Positions 38,301 through 52,900 of a DNA stretch of 60,000 nt are shown here, piece by piece. This stretch comes from Hydractinia symbiolongicarpus. Its lineage: Eukaryota; Cnidaria; Hydrozoa; Anthoathecata; Hydractiniidae. The notes below the pieces were generated by a model, which was given only the letters and a program-made list of their open reading frames with translations, did not search any database and was not told where the DNA came from. The translations under genes were made by a program, and so were the position numbers. Every line of letters starts with the position of its first letter. Within the stretch, counting starts at the first letter, position 1. The stretch covers positions 15,750,001-15,810,000 of the forward strand of contig NC_079884.1 of assembly GCF_029227915.1 (NCBI RefSeq), written 5' to 3'.

Positions 38301-41300
38301 CCTTGCATAATTTCAGATTACATTGTTAAGACTAAAAGGGAAAAGCCCATCTAACAAAGGTGTTTTATAAGATAACTGCCTAAAAATAAATACAACCCCT
38401 TTTTTAAGTTCTCAGAGTGCCTGTCTTATACTGATTTGACTGTATGCTAAACGTCAATTCAATGTTTAGATCTTAATCCCTATCCTCCCTGCTCTAAAGA
38501 TCAAAATCAAAAAAGTTATATTTTAGTATTGCCAATTACTAAAATTACAAGCACACTCGGTCATACACTTCTAAAAAGCACTTTAAAGACAAATTATTTC
38601 AAAATATTTTTTTCATGGGGATGGCAGAAAATTATGCCATAAGATTATACTTAATCAATGTCAAGGATTTAACCCTTTCCTATCTGCATACTTTTCGATT
38701 TGTGAGTCATCCCTTATGGAACAACAGATACACAATTTTTATAAAAGACATTGCAGTGAAACTCAAGTTGTTTTTAATTTATTTATTTTTTTTATTAAAA
38801 CTAGGTTAATTTATTTGTCTTTACTGTAAAGTAATATATAAACTTGTTTTTTGAAAAAGGTTGGTGGCCAAAAGCTTAAAAAAAATAGATTGATGACTCG
38901 ATTTTTTCATATTTCCTAATTTTTAAAATTTCAGAAAATACCCTTTAAATTTTTAAAAAAATATATAGGCTAAACCCAAAAAGGGTATGTTTCTTATAAA
39001 AAAAATGTGTGTACACTCAAATTAAAATTACAAAAACCAAGTATTTTATCTTCAGATTTGGATTTACCAACATCTTCAGAAGCAGCTAAACATGTTTCCT
39101 GTACGTTATTTACTTCCATTTTAAATGTGGTGACAGAAATGAATTGAACAGATTAAATAATAAAATTATTTTGAAAATTACTCAGATAAACTACTTATTT
39201 TATGGATTTCTCACAACAACTGAACCAATGATATAACTGTATAACTGTGGAATATTAATAAAACCATGTGAAAACTTATAAGTAATGAAGAAGAATTGAA
39301 CTCCTTATTAGGCCATATCCATGATAGATAAAATTTGGTTGGTTAGTCATTGTGAAATATTCTTATTTTATTTTCTATTGGTTGCTTCACAAGAATTACA
39401 GGTTATAGATACCTTAAACAAATGAAACCTTAAAAACAATCTAGTGACTCAGAAACACTGAAAACAAATAATTCATTGAAACAGGTGACTTGAAAGTTTG
39501 TATCTTGTTGACTATAGAAATTTGCAGATATCAACAAGAATGTATATATAATATGGAATAAACAATACCTTCATTGAAACTGGTACCTGCTAGAAACTTA
39601 GCATAATAAAATTATTCTTTGTTCTATTCTGGTTAAACTTTACTAAAACTAAATTATATAACTAATAAATTCTGTAAAATACTAAACTTTGAGGGGGTTG
39701 TCGTCACCTGTGTACATGTGTTCAAAAAATAGCTATATCATAAATAACTTACCATAGCTTTATATAGCTAGCTAAATTTTTCCATGTGTAACTTTTGGTA
39801 CCATAGCTTCACAAAACCATACATCTTCTAGTTCACATTAAAGTTTTGAGTCATCTTAACAAGGCTTCTTTTCTTTGTTTTAGCACCCCACTTACACTTT
39901 ATAAATTTGTATCCAGCAGGGTTTCACATAAAATTCCATAACAGAAAGAATATTGCACGTGTTGTACCTATATTAAGAAAGAGAGAAGACATTTAATTCA
40001 TGTTTAGCTATAATAGCTACATTTTAGCAGTCATGTCATGGTGTCTGTTTATGTGTGTGTGTTATTTCTTTGTTGTTGTTGTGTTTTTTTTTGTGTTTTT
40101 TTTTTTTTTTTGGGGGGGGGGATCTAATCATAATGTAGCTGTAGCTAGTTAGCTTAACTGTGGGTAAACTCGAAATTTTTCAAAGCTATATAATTCTAGC
40201 ATTTCACTTCTACGAAACTTCTAGCTGGAATAACCTGCATTACACAGATCTGATTATTGTGAGCTGGTTTCTGGAGATAATCTCTGCGGCCTGTTGATTT
40301 GATTATTGTTCATCTGTGGAAAATACATGGCCCACTGACAAGATAAATTTCACTGGATGTAATTAAGATTTAGACACGAAAAATTTTAGACACCAATTTC
40401 ACGGTACAGCAGGTCAGGACTGAAGACTGTTTTTAAATCCTCTGTGACCTAGAGTGGGCGTTATCATCTTCACTCTAACTCTCACTTTCTTTTTCTTTAT
40501 TAGTGATGACTGACACTAATGATCGTCATCTCAGTAACGTCATTCTTTTTAGGAGCATCACCAATTTTAAGAAGCATCACCACTCTCAGAAACATCACGA
40601 TTCTCTGGAACATCATGTTTCTGACTTTGCGCCAAATTTGCAGTTGTCTTTTTTTCTTTCTCTCCACTTTCCATTCATTTTAAGAATTGTCCTAAGTAAA
40701 TAATCTCTACTTCATATATGCATTCAATAGAAATTGAAGGAGTCGTTTCTTATAGCATTTTCTGTTGTAACACAACACTCGTCAACTATCAGGCCGAAAA
40801 TTTTAAAACACGAAAACCTGCCACATTGTGGCTTAAATCTCTTAACACTTAAACCACAGTAGGAACTGAACTTAGTGGAAAGAATTCAAAATAACCATTG
40901 CGCTGCTTCTTCTCTTGCGTTTTGTGTTAACCCGCCTTTATTTCCGCCCTTCTTTTACATCCTGTTTAAAGTACGCCATTCTCACTGCAATTAAGTCTTT
41001 CCGCGTCCCTGACGCCGTAAAATAGCGTGGAAAAGTAGCAGAACGAAACGAAAGAACAAAACTGAAAACAAGAAGAACATTCTTTTTTTTTACTTTGAGT
41101 GCTATTGCTAGGTAAATATATGCATGCTCAATAAGAAAAGAATGGAAAGTAGAGATTTTTTGCTACATGAACTGATTTTTTCGTAATATTAAAACTATAT
41201 AGCAAGTTAGCAAGTTATCTTGCATAGCTACTGTAAGGCTAGCTAGCTAGCTAGCTATATAGCTACTGAAAGGCTAGCTAGCTATTTTGAGAAAGGTTTG

Positions 41301-41619
41301 GTTAAAGTTCATATGAATACTATAGTAATTGTATATAAACCTCACATTAGCTTTTAAGGTGTTGCAAAGATGATGGACCAGGAGGAGCTAGTTACAGAAA
41401 TTTGTAGATTTTTTTTTTAGTATGGGCCATTAGGTAATTAATTGGTGTAATAGTGTTTGGGGTAGTGGTTGGGGTAGCTGATTTTAATATTCAAAGCGTA
41501 TAATTGGTAAATATACATTACATATTCAATTTTACTGCAACACAAAGGTCCTGAGCTTGCTTAACCAATTAACTGGTCTGAAAACAATAAGGACACTGGT
41601 AGCTACAGATAAGATTGAA

Positions 41620-43235
41620 TATTGAAATCATCATCATCATTCTCGGCTTAACGTCCGTTTTTCATGCTAGCATGGGTTGGACAGGGTATATTAATGACCC
41701 TCTTCCAATCTGATCTAGACTGTGTTAGATCTAAACTCAACTTCCTCTCTATCAAGTCTGTCCTTAACCTCCTGCCAAGTCTTTCTCGGTCTGCCTCTAG
41801 GCTTTGCCCCAAGAACTATCAAGTCTCTACACTTTCTTACCCAATTATCCTCCTCCATTCTTTCCAAGTGCCCCAGCCAATTCAATCTTCTTATCTGGAT
41901 AACATCTTTAATTCTATGGAGACTTAGCCTGCTTCTTAGCTCAGCTGAACTCTTTCTGTCTCTCAGACTGGCATTACACATCCACCTAACCATTCTCATA
42001 TCATTCCTTTCTAAACGGTCAAGATCTTCCTGCTTCACTGCCCTGTCTCACTACCGTACAACATAACACTTCTTACACAGGCCTCATACAACCTACCTTT
42101 TACCTCAATTGACAGGACTCTGCTAGTCAATAAAGGAAGTAACTCTCTAAACTTTTTCCAAGCAGAACCTATCCTGCAAGTAACACTTCTTCCAACACCC
42201 CCTTCACTGCCCAACATATCACCTAAGTAACAGAAGTTCTTCACTATCTCTAACGAGCCACTGTTGTATACATTAAAGCTGGCAATACTTTATTCTCTAT
42301 AATCTCACCTTTGCAACGCTTGCATACAAACTGTATGCCAGCTCTTAACCTTCCACTAATACTACTGCACTTCTTATGTACCCAATGCTTGCAAGTCTGA
42401 CAAAAAATTGAGTTATATACTACCAACCCCTTTTCTGCAAACTCCACAAGGCCACTTTCCAACTACAAGGTCACACTTGGCTGCAATGCTACTTATCATG
42501 ACTTTAGACTTTGCTGTGTTTACCTTCAGCCCTTTCTCTTCTAGTCCTTTCTTCCACTTCTCAAACTTTTCAACTAATTCTTCCATTGACTCTGCTATGA
42601 GAACCAAATCATCTGCATACAATAACTCCCATGGACAACCTGTTCTGAACTCCATCGACAGCGCTTCTAAGACTAGAATAAACAACAAAGGACTAAGTAC
42701 AGAACCCTGATGTACACCAACATTTACACTAAATTCATCACTAAGTGAATCGTTAATCCTGACACGACTTCTAGCATTGCTGTACATAGATTGAACCATC
42801 ATAACTAGCCACTCATCCACACCTAATTTTCTCATAGCCCACCAAATAACTTTACGTGGCACTCTATCAAAAGCTTTCTCTAAATCTACAAAGGCAAAAT
42901 AGAGATTCTTTCTCTTTCCTAAATACTTTTCCTGAAGCTGTCTGAGTAAAAATATTGCATCTGTAGTGCCACGCCCTGGAACAAAACCAAATTGCATCTT
43001 ATCTATATCAATTCTTTCTTTAAGTAACTTATCACTCTTTCAATAACTTTCATTACTTGATCAACCAACTTCAAACCTCTATAGTTACCCCTTTCTAATG
43101 CATCACCCTTGTTCTTGAAACAATTCACTATTACATTGACTGCCACTCACTCGGAATAGCACCATCCTTTATAATCTGCTTAGCAAGACTTGTAATAAGC
43201 TCAACTCCAATATATCCAGATGCTTTTACCATCTC
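41620..43235 (-). pseudogene. LINE reverse transcriptase, 5'-truncated (minus strand)
   Basis: The minus strand encodes an RT palm (FGFVPGRGTTDAIF, LYFAFVDLEKAFDRVPR, GVHQGSVLSPLLF, LLYADDLVLIAES), then a cysteine finger (CGVCRKGV, then CQTCKHWVHKKC, then CKRC), then a C-terminal region (GHLERMEEDNW, GRPRKTWQE). Frameshifts separate these blocks. The 3' end near 41,625 is a short ATC-type tail. It lacks an endonuclease domain and is truncated at about 43,235. The clade is not assigned with confidence. Confidence 0.8.
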
Positions 43236-44700
43236 TGCAACAATACAAAATGAATATTGAAATTGAAGGAGTGAGAGTGTTGAAAGCTGGCCTCCAAGTT
43301 TTTTCACCTGTTCTCACCATATTGTTTAACAAATCATTAACTACTGGTTATGTTCCATCATGTTGGAAAAATAAAAGAGTATCTCCTCTTTTCAAATCTG
43401 GAGATCCCAGTGATGTAAACAACTACAGATTTCTATCCTTCCTGATGTCATGAAAGTGTTTGAAAAAATTGTCCATGAGCAAATGGTTGAGTTTCTATTG
43501 GAGAATAATTTATTAAATTGCAAACAATCTGGTTTTCGAAAGCTCCATTCCACTTCTACTGCTGCAATTGATGTGTCAGATTATATTTTAAATGAAATGG
43601 GTAAGGTAAAGGCAAATATGTTGGTGCAGTTTTGATAGATTTTAAAAAGACCATAAAATTCTTTTAAAATCGTTATACTGTTATGGTTTTCGAGATGGTT
43701 CTTTTGATTGGTTGCAGTCTTAACCTTTCTAATAGACACCAAGTCACCTTGGTGAACAACACTATGTCAGATGTGATACCAGAGGAGTCCTATGGAGTCC
43801 CTCAAGGATCAGTCCTTGGACTGTTATTGTTTCTTGTTTATATTAATGATTTAGAATCTGCAATTCACAACTCTTACTTCCGTCTGTATGCAGATGACAC
43901 AATAATTATTCAAAGCTGTAATTCTCCTATTGAACTTAAATCTGCACTTGAAATTGAGTTAAATAATGTCAAGCAATGGATCCACATTAATAAAGTCACC
44001 ATAAATACTGATAAAACTGAAGTGATCTTTTTTGGAAATAAAACAAAACTTAAAGCATGCACAGACATCATTATATCATACGATGGCATTGAATTAACTT
44101 CAAGAAAGAAGGTGAAGTACCTGGGGGTTATCTTTGATAGTAACCTGAGTTGGAAAAGACACATCAAAAGTGTTGTTAGTAAATCATATTATAAATTCAA
44201 TAAAATAAGATGCATCAATTCATACTTGAACGATGAAACAAAACAATTACTTGTGAATGCTCTTGATTGTCATGCCATATTTATATTACTGTTCACCAAC
44301 ATGGTGTAATGCTAATAACTCATCTTTAAAAAAGGTGAATAAATTATTTTCTAACATAAACACTTTCTTGGGTAGGGATGCTTATGATCTGAACTCTCTA
44401 TTTAATTTCAACTCAAGTATTTCCATCTTTAAAGCTGTCCATGAGATTGCACCTGCATATTTGAGCAATAAGCTAACATTAATTGTCACAGCACCAGATC
44501 ATCTACAAATAATATGTTAGTTTCTCATCGAAGTGGTGCAAGATGTTTTAATAGAACATTTTTATATTTATCTCCAAAGCTTTGGAATAGTTTGCCAGAT
44601 GATATCAGAAAATTAAATAGCCTCCTATACACTTCAAGGTTGCAGTTGGCAAACATAACTTTAAATAATAATTTAAAGTTTTTACTTTCCTTTTAACACA
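43236..44700 (+). pseudogene. LINE reverse transcriptase, 5'-truncated (plus strand)
   Basis: Plus-strand blocks include VPSCWKNKRVSPLFKSGD, QSGFRKLHST, GVPQGSVLG, LYADDTIII and KYLGVIFDSNLSWKRHI, in several frames. These are typical of CR1/jockey-like RTs and differ from the neighbouring minus-strand LINE. The 3' end runs into the (TTA)n tract. The two LINEs abut at their truncated 5' sides near 43,235. Confidence 0.8.
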
Positions 44701-44719
44701 ATTAAATAATTCTTTATTC

Positions 44720-44863
<144 letters not shown>

Positions 44864-44864
<1 letters not shown>

Positions 44865-45030
44865 TGGTGGAATATGTCGGACTTTGGTGGAATATGTCGG
44901 ACGTGGTGGAATATATCGGACATATGGTGGAATATGTCGGACAAGGTGGAATATGTTGGACTGGTGGAATAATTCTGACATTATGCATATGTATTTCAAT
45001 TATTAGCTTTTTGGTGGAATATTTCGGACT
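44864..45030. repeat. 20-bp minisatellite GGTGGAATATGTCGGAC
   Basis: Six units with 1-3 bp spacers lie between 44,864 and 44,970. One more diverged copy is near 45,012. It directly continues from the (TTA)n tract. Confidence 0.85.
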
Positions 45031-47229
45031 TTTTAAGTTAGATTAAATAATTTATTTTGTAGATGATCGCTTATGTTTACCACAAAAAAAAGGCAAAATT
45101 TATTATTACATAACTAATAAATTCTACTTTTTCACAATATTGCAGCTAAAGACCTTTATAGATTTTCTATCGCAATTATCAAACCTGTTATTTACGGCGA
45201 GTTCGAGCATATATTTACAAAATTTATAAAGAGCCTTGTGTTAAGTGTGCTTCTTCTTCTTTTCCCGATTTCTGTATTTATCGATTTATCGCGAAACACT
45301 TTTTAATTCAGAAAAGCAAACAAACAACTTAAGTTTATCCATGGGTGTACGAAAAGAAATATCCATGGTGTAACTAAAATTTTTTATGCAAAAATCTGAA
45401 AGTGTAAGCAATAGTCAGGAAAAATTACTCGTCCCCGATTTTGTTCATTAAAGTCATTAAGACGTCACAAGTATACAGAGCACTGTTTAGATATATTGTT
45501 TTTAACGCCTAGCTTCACCATATTTAAATTTTGCACAATAATTTGCAGAACAGATGTCTCAAGTTTGCCACTTCACTGTTTGTGGCACTTCGTATTAAGA
45601 TGGGCAATATTTTATGGTGCGCTTCCTACAGGACTTTATGTGGTGTAGTGTAGTGAAACCCTAATACAGCTATAGCCTCGTTTCCATGTTATTTAATCAT
45701 TGTAAAGACTTTATAGGAAGAAAATTTGACAGAGAACCTTGCTACGTTATATACATTTAAAAGTTATAGCTAGCCTTGTTTCCATGTTTTTGGTCATTGA
45801 CAAGAGAACATTGTAACTAAAAGATTTGCCATAAGAACCATGCATGGGGGAACCTTGCACTTGAAATTGAGTTAAATAATGTCTTAAATTGTTTGTATTT
45901 GAAAATATTGCTAACAGAAATCATTTAATGAAAATCTTAGGGTGTGTTTTCCACCTACAAAACTGAAAGTCAGTGGCAAGGAAGACAGGCCATTTCTTGA
46001 ATAAAACTAAGCCAGAGCTACAAAAAGCACCCGCTAAAAAAATTACGAGTGCTATGGTGTGCGAAAAATTGCACTTGTAAGCAAAATTTACAAGTGCGAT
46101 GTGAATATTTGCAAGTGTGATTCACACGTAACTATTTTTTGTTTATTGCAAATGGTCTTCCGTCTTTCGTTCGAGTCTCAGTGTAATGCACCAGCCGAGC
46201 ATAAGAGTGTCAGCATAAAGGAAAGGGGCCTTTAAGGGGACTTTCATGTTCTCTATACTTTTTAAACAAATCAATCATGAAGAAATGCATGTTATGTAAT
46301 CAGCGTAATAGCCTTTTTCATCGCTCGATAATATTTTTTTAAAAAAAGAAAAAATTCACAAGTGCGATAATAAACACTCGTAAATCTTTTTACGAGTGTG
46401 CGGGCAAGTGCGTGTGCGATCGCACTCGTCTCAAGGAATGGCCTGGGAAGAGCACATGATTATTTGATCTGTAGAATAAAATTTGCCACCCCAAACACTA
46501 CCACAATTTCAAAATTAATTAGTAAAAAAAAAAGGGATGCCATTAAAAGGTGCAAAATCAACTTCCACACCTCTATCAGTGGCATATATGTTGAATCCAT
46601 TGATGTGTGTTCAAAGCAGGTTTTTTACACATAGGACCACTGGGAATAAGTCCACGGGTGATAATGACTTATTTAGGTTTAGCTTGCTTTTGATCATCAA
46701 CCAAATGTCAAAATGAAATGATATAAAAGAGTGTCATAATACATGATCACAGGTCACAATATATAGTTGAATTTTGAGTATCAAGTAAAATTTTTTGGTA
46801 ACCACATATTTCCAGGAATGAAGTAACAAAAAATTATCTTGTCATGGACGGAAATGCATAGAAAAAGGTTAGGGTTTTATATTGACCACTTCATGACCTT
46901 TTATGTATTTTGCTCAATTAAAAGAGTGGCAATTCTGCCTACAGTCCAAATTCAGCAATATATTTAAATTTTCAATAACAATCGCATAATGGCGACACTG
47001 AATATTTTTTTCCGTCCATGACATTTCTTCAATAATTTTTTTCGTATGGTATGTACAGTTTGGAATTTTCTAAAGATTTTATACTAATCTCTAATTTACA
47101 GTGCTAGCTACTAATCTGCCATCTTATTTGCCCTCCCTTACATTTATTAGTTGAATAAGAGCAGTCCAATGTTTTTTCCGTCAATGACTTTTACCATTCG
47201 TCCATGACACATTTTTGATAGTACACAGA
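45031..47229. other. Gene-free region
   Basis: No coding sequence, RNA gene or clear transposon is recognised. From about 46,840 it includes the first copies of a TCCGTCCATGACA-type motif. Because the first visible peptidase exon begins with a splice acceptor, a 5' untranslated exon may lie here. Confidence 0.4.
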
Positions 47230-49383
47230 TACCGTATTTTCCGGTATATAACCCGCGGGTTATAAGTTGATTTTTACAACTTCAATCGTTGGTGCGGGTT
47301 ATATTGTGGTGCGGGTTATGTGATAAGTTTTATATTTTCTGTCATTTATTGTGAAACTTAAAGTTTATACATTAATGAAGAAAATAGTACCCACGTGATA
47401 AAATGTGTACATTAATATAACTGCATGCGCCATCCTATATCTACGTAATCTTACTTCAACTATGTGATTTAATTTTTTTTTTACACAGTGAAATTGCTTT
47501 CTTTAACTTTCTATTGCTTGCCATTGTTAATATTACGAGCTCTCTCTGAAACACAATTCTGGAGATCATTTTTCTTTTGTGTTGAATGTAATTCTAATCT
47601 ATTTATATCTTTGCAATCACATTGAGCACATTGAAATGATTTGCTATTAGTAATAAATCAATATAGCAGGTATCATTTAAAGGTTTACTTGACACGTATT
47701 TCACAACCTAGTGCACAGGACTTAATTATCAATTCCTGTTAATTTTGAAAAATGTTAAAATTAAAGTATAGATAATAATTTTCTTTTTTATCTTCACTAC
47801 CTTCGAGCAACAGGTGGCCACTAAAAATATGAAAAATAAATATAAAATACAATTAATTAGACACACGCTCTCCTCCTTATAGCCGCCATTCATTTTATCA
47901 TGCACACTGTGATAACAAAATTCTATAAACATTAGAAAAGAATGTTCCGCACATCGTTGTTACAGACAATCTGTGATAATTATTATGTTGTTTATTTTTA
48001 TGCCAAAAAAACTTAAATATACATAAAAAAACCCAGAGATTTTACTTTAGGTTTATAACCTGATAGAATGGTTTTTTATTTGTTTGCTTGTTCAATCGCA
48101 GGAAGAGTTATGATTGACTGAAACTAATGTTTACAAATTAAAAGAAAACAGCATTGTCCGATTTGGTACTGCCGGCATTAGCAGAAGATCGACTTGTCAA
48201 ATTAATTTTAATTCATTATTATTTCGCCAATCGGAGACAAGGAAGTTAAGAATAAGAGAGTCGCTAGTTCAGACACTTGGTTCTCATGTTTGAGGTTTAC
48301 GAGTTTAAACGTCCCCCACTTGTCTCCAGCATGAAAAAACAGAACACACGCACATGAGTATAAAATGATTAGGGTAAGTAAAAATACGCTGAATTTTTTT
48401 CTTAACACGATGCGGGTTATGCAAAGGTGCGGTTGGTAAAACACATTGATTGAAATTTTATGCGGGTTATACGAAGGTGCAAGCTATCTGATAGCATCTA
48501 GTTCATAAGTCCCTAAAAAAGCTGAGCTGCGGGTTATACGATGTGCGGGTTATATACCGGAAAATACGGTATGTGTGGATCAGAGAGGTGTTATTAAGGA
48601 ACAATTTGTATAAAGACTTAACAGTGTGCACCAAAATGATAATTTTGTACTTTGTTTTCTCAAATAATTATTTTTTGTTGGGGATTGAAAAGTTTTAAGT
48701 TTAAATTTGCACCACAAGTAGTTTTTAACAGTTTTGACAGTAAGCCAAACAAAGGTGGTGTCACAGGGTAAGTAATTCTGCATATTCACATTTTTAGTAA
48801 TATATTACTATTAATATTAGTAATATCTTGCAATGGGAAAGCCACAAAAATAGAGACAACGTGATTATGAAAATCGCGTGCAGTTCTATGGGCCCAAAGT
48901 TGTCAACTGAAAGTCCAAGTTGAACTAATCTGTATTTCATAGTATATAATGCAATGTTATTTTATGATATTTTTGTATTCGCACTGTCTATTTTGGGTTA
49001 CGAGGGTTCGGTTTGCGCAAATTTGAAAAGAGCCATTTTTTCGTGCATGACAATTCTGTCCATGACACGGCACTGTCTCAATACAAAGCCATCTAACGAT
49101 CAGGGAAGTGTAAAATTGCATGTTTGAATGTGTATTATACATTCCAGCCTACAAGAAAAGCAATTGTTTGTGAATAAGCTCTCAAGTAATTCAGAGAAAT
49201 ACTTATCCAAAATAACAAAAATAAAAATTGCGTTTTCTGTAATTCCGTCCATGACAGGACATGTTCTGCAAATTACACAACCTGAGTAGCAGTTCCAACA
49301 ATTTTGTTGAGGTTAATTTATATGTCGTGGTGGCCTTTCCTTGTGTATATGGATATTGTTTAAAAACTTTCCGTCCATGACAA
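46841..49383. repeat. Dispersed CCGTCCATGAC motif, eight copies
   Basis: Copies or one-mismatch variants lie at 46,841 (inverse), 47,011, 47,178, 47,199, 49,041, 49,057, 49,244 and 49,371. The 1.34-kb TA-flanked element splits the cluster. Confidence 0.6.
47230..48571 (-). mobile_element. 1.34-kb TA-flanked non-autonomous element, copy 1
   Basis: It begins TACCGTATTTTCCGGTATAT and ends with its inverse, both ends including the TA. Sub-terminal regions contain multiple GCGGGTTAT repeats, some forming ATAACCCGCGGGTTAT palindromes. It is the reverse complement of 56,635-57,959, with high identity. TA duplication suggests a Tc1/mariner-type mobiliser. The conserved 78-codon stretch inside (minus strand 48,444-48,208) is probably incidental. 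Confidence 0.85.
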
Positions 49384-49833
49384 AACAGTACTTTTCAATA
49401 ATCATCTTTTTTCCAATTCAAAATTATAGCAAGACTCCTTTTTAAAGCATAAATATATAAACTATAGTTTTGTTATGGTTTTGTGGATTGGACAAGTTGG
49501 CATTTTATTAAACAGCTTGAGAAGTTGTCTGTGAATCTCTTAAATTTTTTTCTTCAATTTTTTTTATCTTTAGGTCACTGATTTAAGGTACCAATTATTG
49601 CTTTTGGGAACCAAAATTTGGACATGAAAAAAGACAAAATTTAATAATTTTATGCCATGTTGTTTTTGTATATTGTAAGAATATTTTTATTATATAAAAA
49701 CATAGGATATAATGTATATAAATAGTTTTCATTTTCCTTCGTAAGATTTCATTTTACTTTGAGAAAAGTGAAACTTGCATGCACTGTAAACCCTCTGCTT
49801 AATTTGTTGAAACCTTTTTTTATTTAATTTTAG

Positions 49834-49986
49834 ATCAAAAATTAATTATGCACAACTTTGAATTTATCAACTCTGCTGTAGCAGCAGGCATTATACCAAT
49901 CAAGAAGTATAGATCCAAAGCAACAGGTTTTACCATTTGTATAGCAAATGTAGATGGACCCCTGGTAAATGGCTACATGTGTTTAG
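49834..49986 (+). CDS. M16 peptidase exon with start codon
   Basis: The acceptor TTTTAG is at 49,833, 14 nt of leader precede ATG 49,848, and the donor GTATTA is at 49,987. It encodes residues 1-46 plus one base of codon 47 and contains the first strand of the M16 fold (TGFTICIANVDGPLVNGYMC). Confidence 0.85.
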
Positions 49987-52900
49987 GTATTAACATTTCT
50001 GTAACTTTATTTATAAGTAGCCTGAACAAATTGCTGAATATTCAGTGCTTTTAAACCCCTTTAAAAAGTGGATACAATCAGAAAAGTAAAGTAATTTGTA
50101 ATAACTTGCTAGCTCATTTCTTTATTTTTTTTGGTGATTGTAGCACAGAAATGGCTGGAATAGGTTTCCTCAGGAAAAAATTCTGATTTGGTAATTTTCG
50201 CCACAATCAGTAAAAACTTCAAACATAGCATAATTTTTTCAAAAAATAAAATCCAAGATGAGTGTTATTTTGTGAATATTTACAAAAATGCTTGTTTCCT
50301 ATACATTGTAAAATAACTGAATATTCAGTACTTTTATTAAAGAAAAGAACAACAGTAATTTTAATACTTATTTCCATTATGCTAAAGAACATATTTCTTT
50401 TGTTGGAAACGGTTTGGAGTGTGGAAGTTTATGTTATTTTATCTTATCATTTTCCTATTTATTGGTTAATTTTTATTTTCTTATATGAGGACATTTTCTA
50501 CTAGTGGAAATTTTCATTCAAATTATAGGATTGTAGGTCATGGACAAAGTTACCAAAGTTATATAGTTTCAAAAAATCAAGTAATTACCACACTAAATAT
50601 ATAACCAGTTTTTTATGTAGGTTACTAGTCGATAAAGCCTGTGGAAAAATCCATCCATCATTTGAATTTCGATGACGTGAACAATGACCCGTCAACTACA
50701 AAAAATATGTTTTAAAAATTTCTTTGCCATAACCTTTAATTTACGAAACTTAAAACGCTGATGAAGAAAATAGGATCATGTGCTTTTGACGAATGGTTAG
50801 GGAGATAAAAGGGTTTAAAATATTTGCTGATATCAGCAAGAACCCACAGCACAAACACATATTTTTTTTAAAAATTGCATACCTGTTGCCTTTATCGTAT
50901 AGAGCTTATAAAATGCTGATAAAAGAAATGTATAGGATCGTGTACTCTTGACAAACGGTTGTAGAGATATTAAGGTTAAAAGGTTTTTTGATGACGTCAT
51001 CAATCCACTCATTCCGAAACGGATTTGAAACTCGTGTTTGGAAAACACACCCAAATTGGTCCCAGGTGGTTCCTAGTTACTCACGTGGTGAAAAATGACT
51101 AACATCACCACCTAGTTTCTAAGATATTTGGTCTTAGAGTTTTAGGAGCATTGTAATGACTTCTTTAATTTAATGTAAGATATTGATGGTTACTTAGTGT
51201 TTGATGTCGCAGCGTTTAATTTGTTGAGACACAACTTTTTCAGTTATATACATCAAAGGAAAATGAACACATCCACTTTGGTTGTTACAGATAGACACAC
51301 ACACAGTCTCTGTATTATTATATAGATTCAGTAACCTCACAGGTTTTATTTTTTACCTTATATGCTCAGTCTGTAAAATTGCTGAATTTTCAGCACTTTC
51401 GCTACTTATCATTATAGACTGTTTTGTCGCAGGCCTGGTCATAAAGAAAAGTAGTGATGTGTGGTACAATACACCTCAACAATAATGCTTTTAAAATTAA
51501 TTTCCACTGTCTCCCTATAACACAATCCTGGAGACATCCTTTCCTTTGTCTTCACAGTTTATGGTTTCTAATCTGTTTGTATTATATTGTATACTAGTCG
51601 ATAAGCCCCATGGAAGAATCCACTCAGGCAGAAGATTAGGTTGTTTTGTGCTCACATCAGCAATGCATATATAAAAAAAAATGGCGAAATGTAGTTTATC
51701 TGTTGCCTGTAATGGGTACAAATTGAAACGCTGATAAAAATAATGTATAGGATCATATGTGTTTGCAAACGCATAAAGGAGATATAAGTGTTTTAAAATT
51801 TAAAATTTTGCTGATGTCAGTAAAGTCCTCTAAAGTAAAAAATAATGCATAGAATTATGTACAACACTAACAATAATAATAAAGTGAGAAATAACACATT
51901 TCAAATATTTACATCTTGTAAAGCAATTACGTTTGATTCGTTTGAAAACCTTTAATATTTCAATCAGAAGTGTCAAAAAACATCAAATTTATATCTGGAA
52001 AATCATTTATTCGGTTGCGTATTATCCTGTTCCCCTAAAATATACACAAAATGTACAAATTAACAGGTTACAAACACAAATTTTTTTTTCTTAGTATTAT
52101 GATCTGTAGTGACCTCTACCGACGCAACCATTTTAAATGTGAATGTCAAAAATGAATAAGGAGTAAATTTAAATCAACAAAGATATTATTTTTGGAAAAC
52201 ATAGTGTATATACGATCCGTCCTCACAAAAGTTTACACAAAATGTAAAACAGATCGGTTTTCAAGGATAAATAAATTTTCCACAAAAAGGTTATAAAACA
52301 CATCAAATTATAGAAAAATCAGGCATTTTATAAAATATAAAAGACAAAAAAGTTGTAGTCAGAACAATTAATAATTTTTTCATCATCACCAAACACAGTT
52401 ATTACTACAATTTTAAAATTCCTAACAAAAACTTGAAACTATGGAATTTTCTTCCAGCAAAAATGACATCACGTACAGTTTAGTTCTCCTCAACAGAAGT
52501 TTATAATACGAAATATGAAAAAGCCATTAGCTTACACAACAGCCTTCAGTGGAGGCCAATTCCACAAAAAATTGTTCTTTCAGTATATTGCATGTGGTTT
52601 TTTTCCCACAAAAGTTAACACAAAATTTTAAAAAACAGCAGTTTGCAACACAAACAAAAACATGAACAACCATACCATCCTCTCATAAATTAAAATAAAG
52701 TCATAAATCCACGTAAATTTCCAATCAAATGTCTACAACCCCCTGTAAAAATAACCTGGCATTTTACATGTAGGCTGACAAAAGTTTAACAGGATGTCAG
52801 AAACGAAACAATAAAAAATAACTTAACACACATGCTTAAAATTCTGAAAAACATTATTCCACTTGTCATATTACACATAGTCACCTTGTAAAGTTTACAG

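Larger units (their letters stand above)
37240..41620. other. Gene-free AT-rich region
   Basis: No supported coding sequence is visible. It contains the tRNA-like relic, a degenerate repeat at 37,840-38,300, a T-run followed by G9 near 40,100-40,121, and a (GCTA)n stretch near 41,238-41,285. Confidence 0.5.

Noticed and set aside
40090-40125. T-run followed by G9 as a possible poly-A retroposon tail
   Set aside because: No retroposon body or duplication is recognisable on either side; it may be simple-sequence expansion.
48208-48444. A conserved 78-codon open frame shared by both TA-flanked elements
   Set aside because: It is conserved only because the two copies are recent duplicates. It has no start context, family or domain and is probably incidental.
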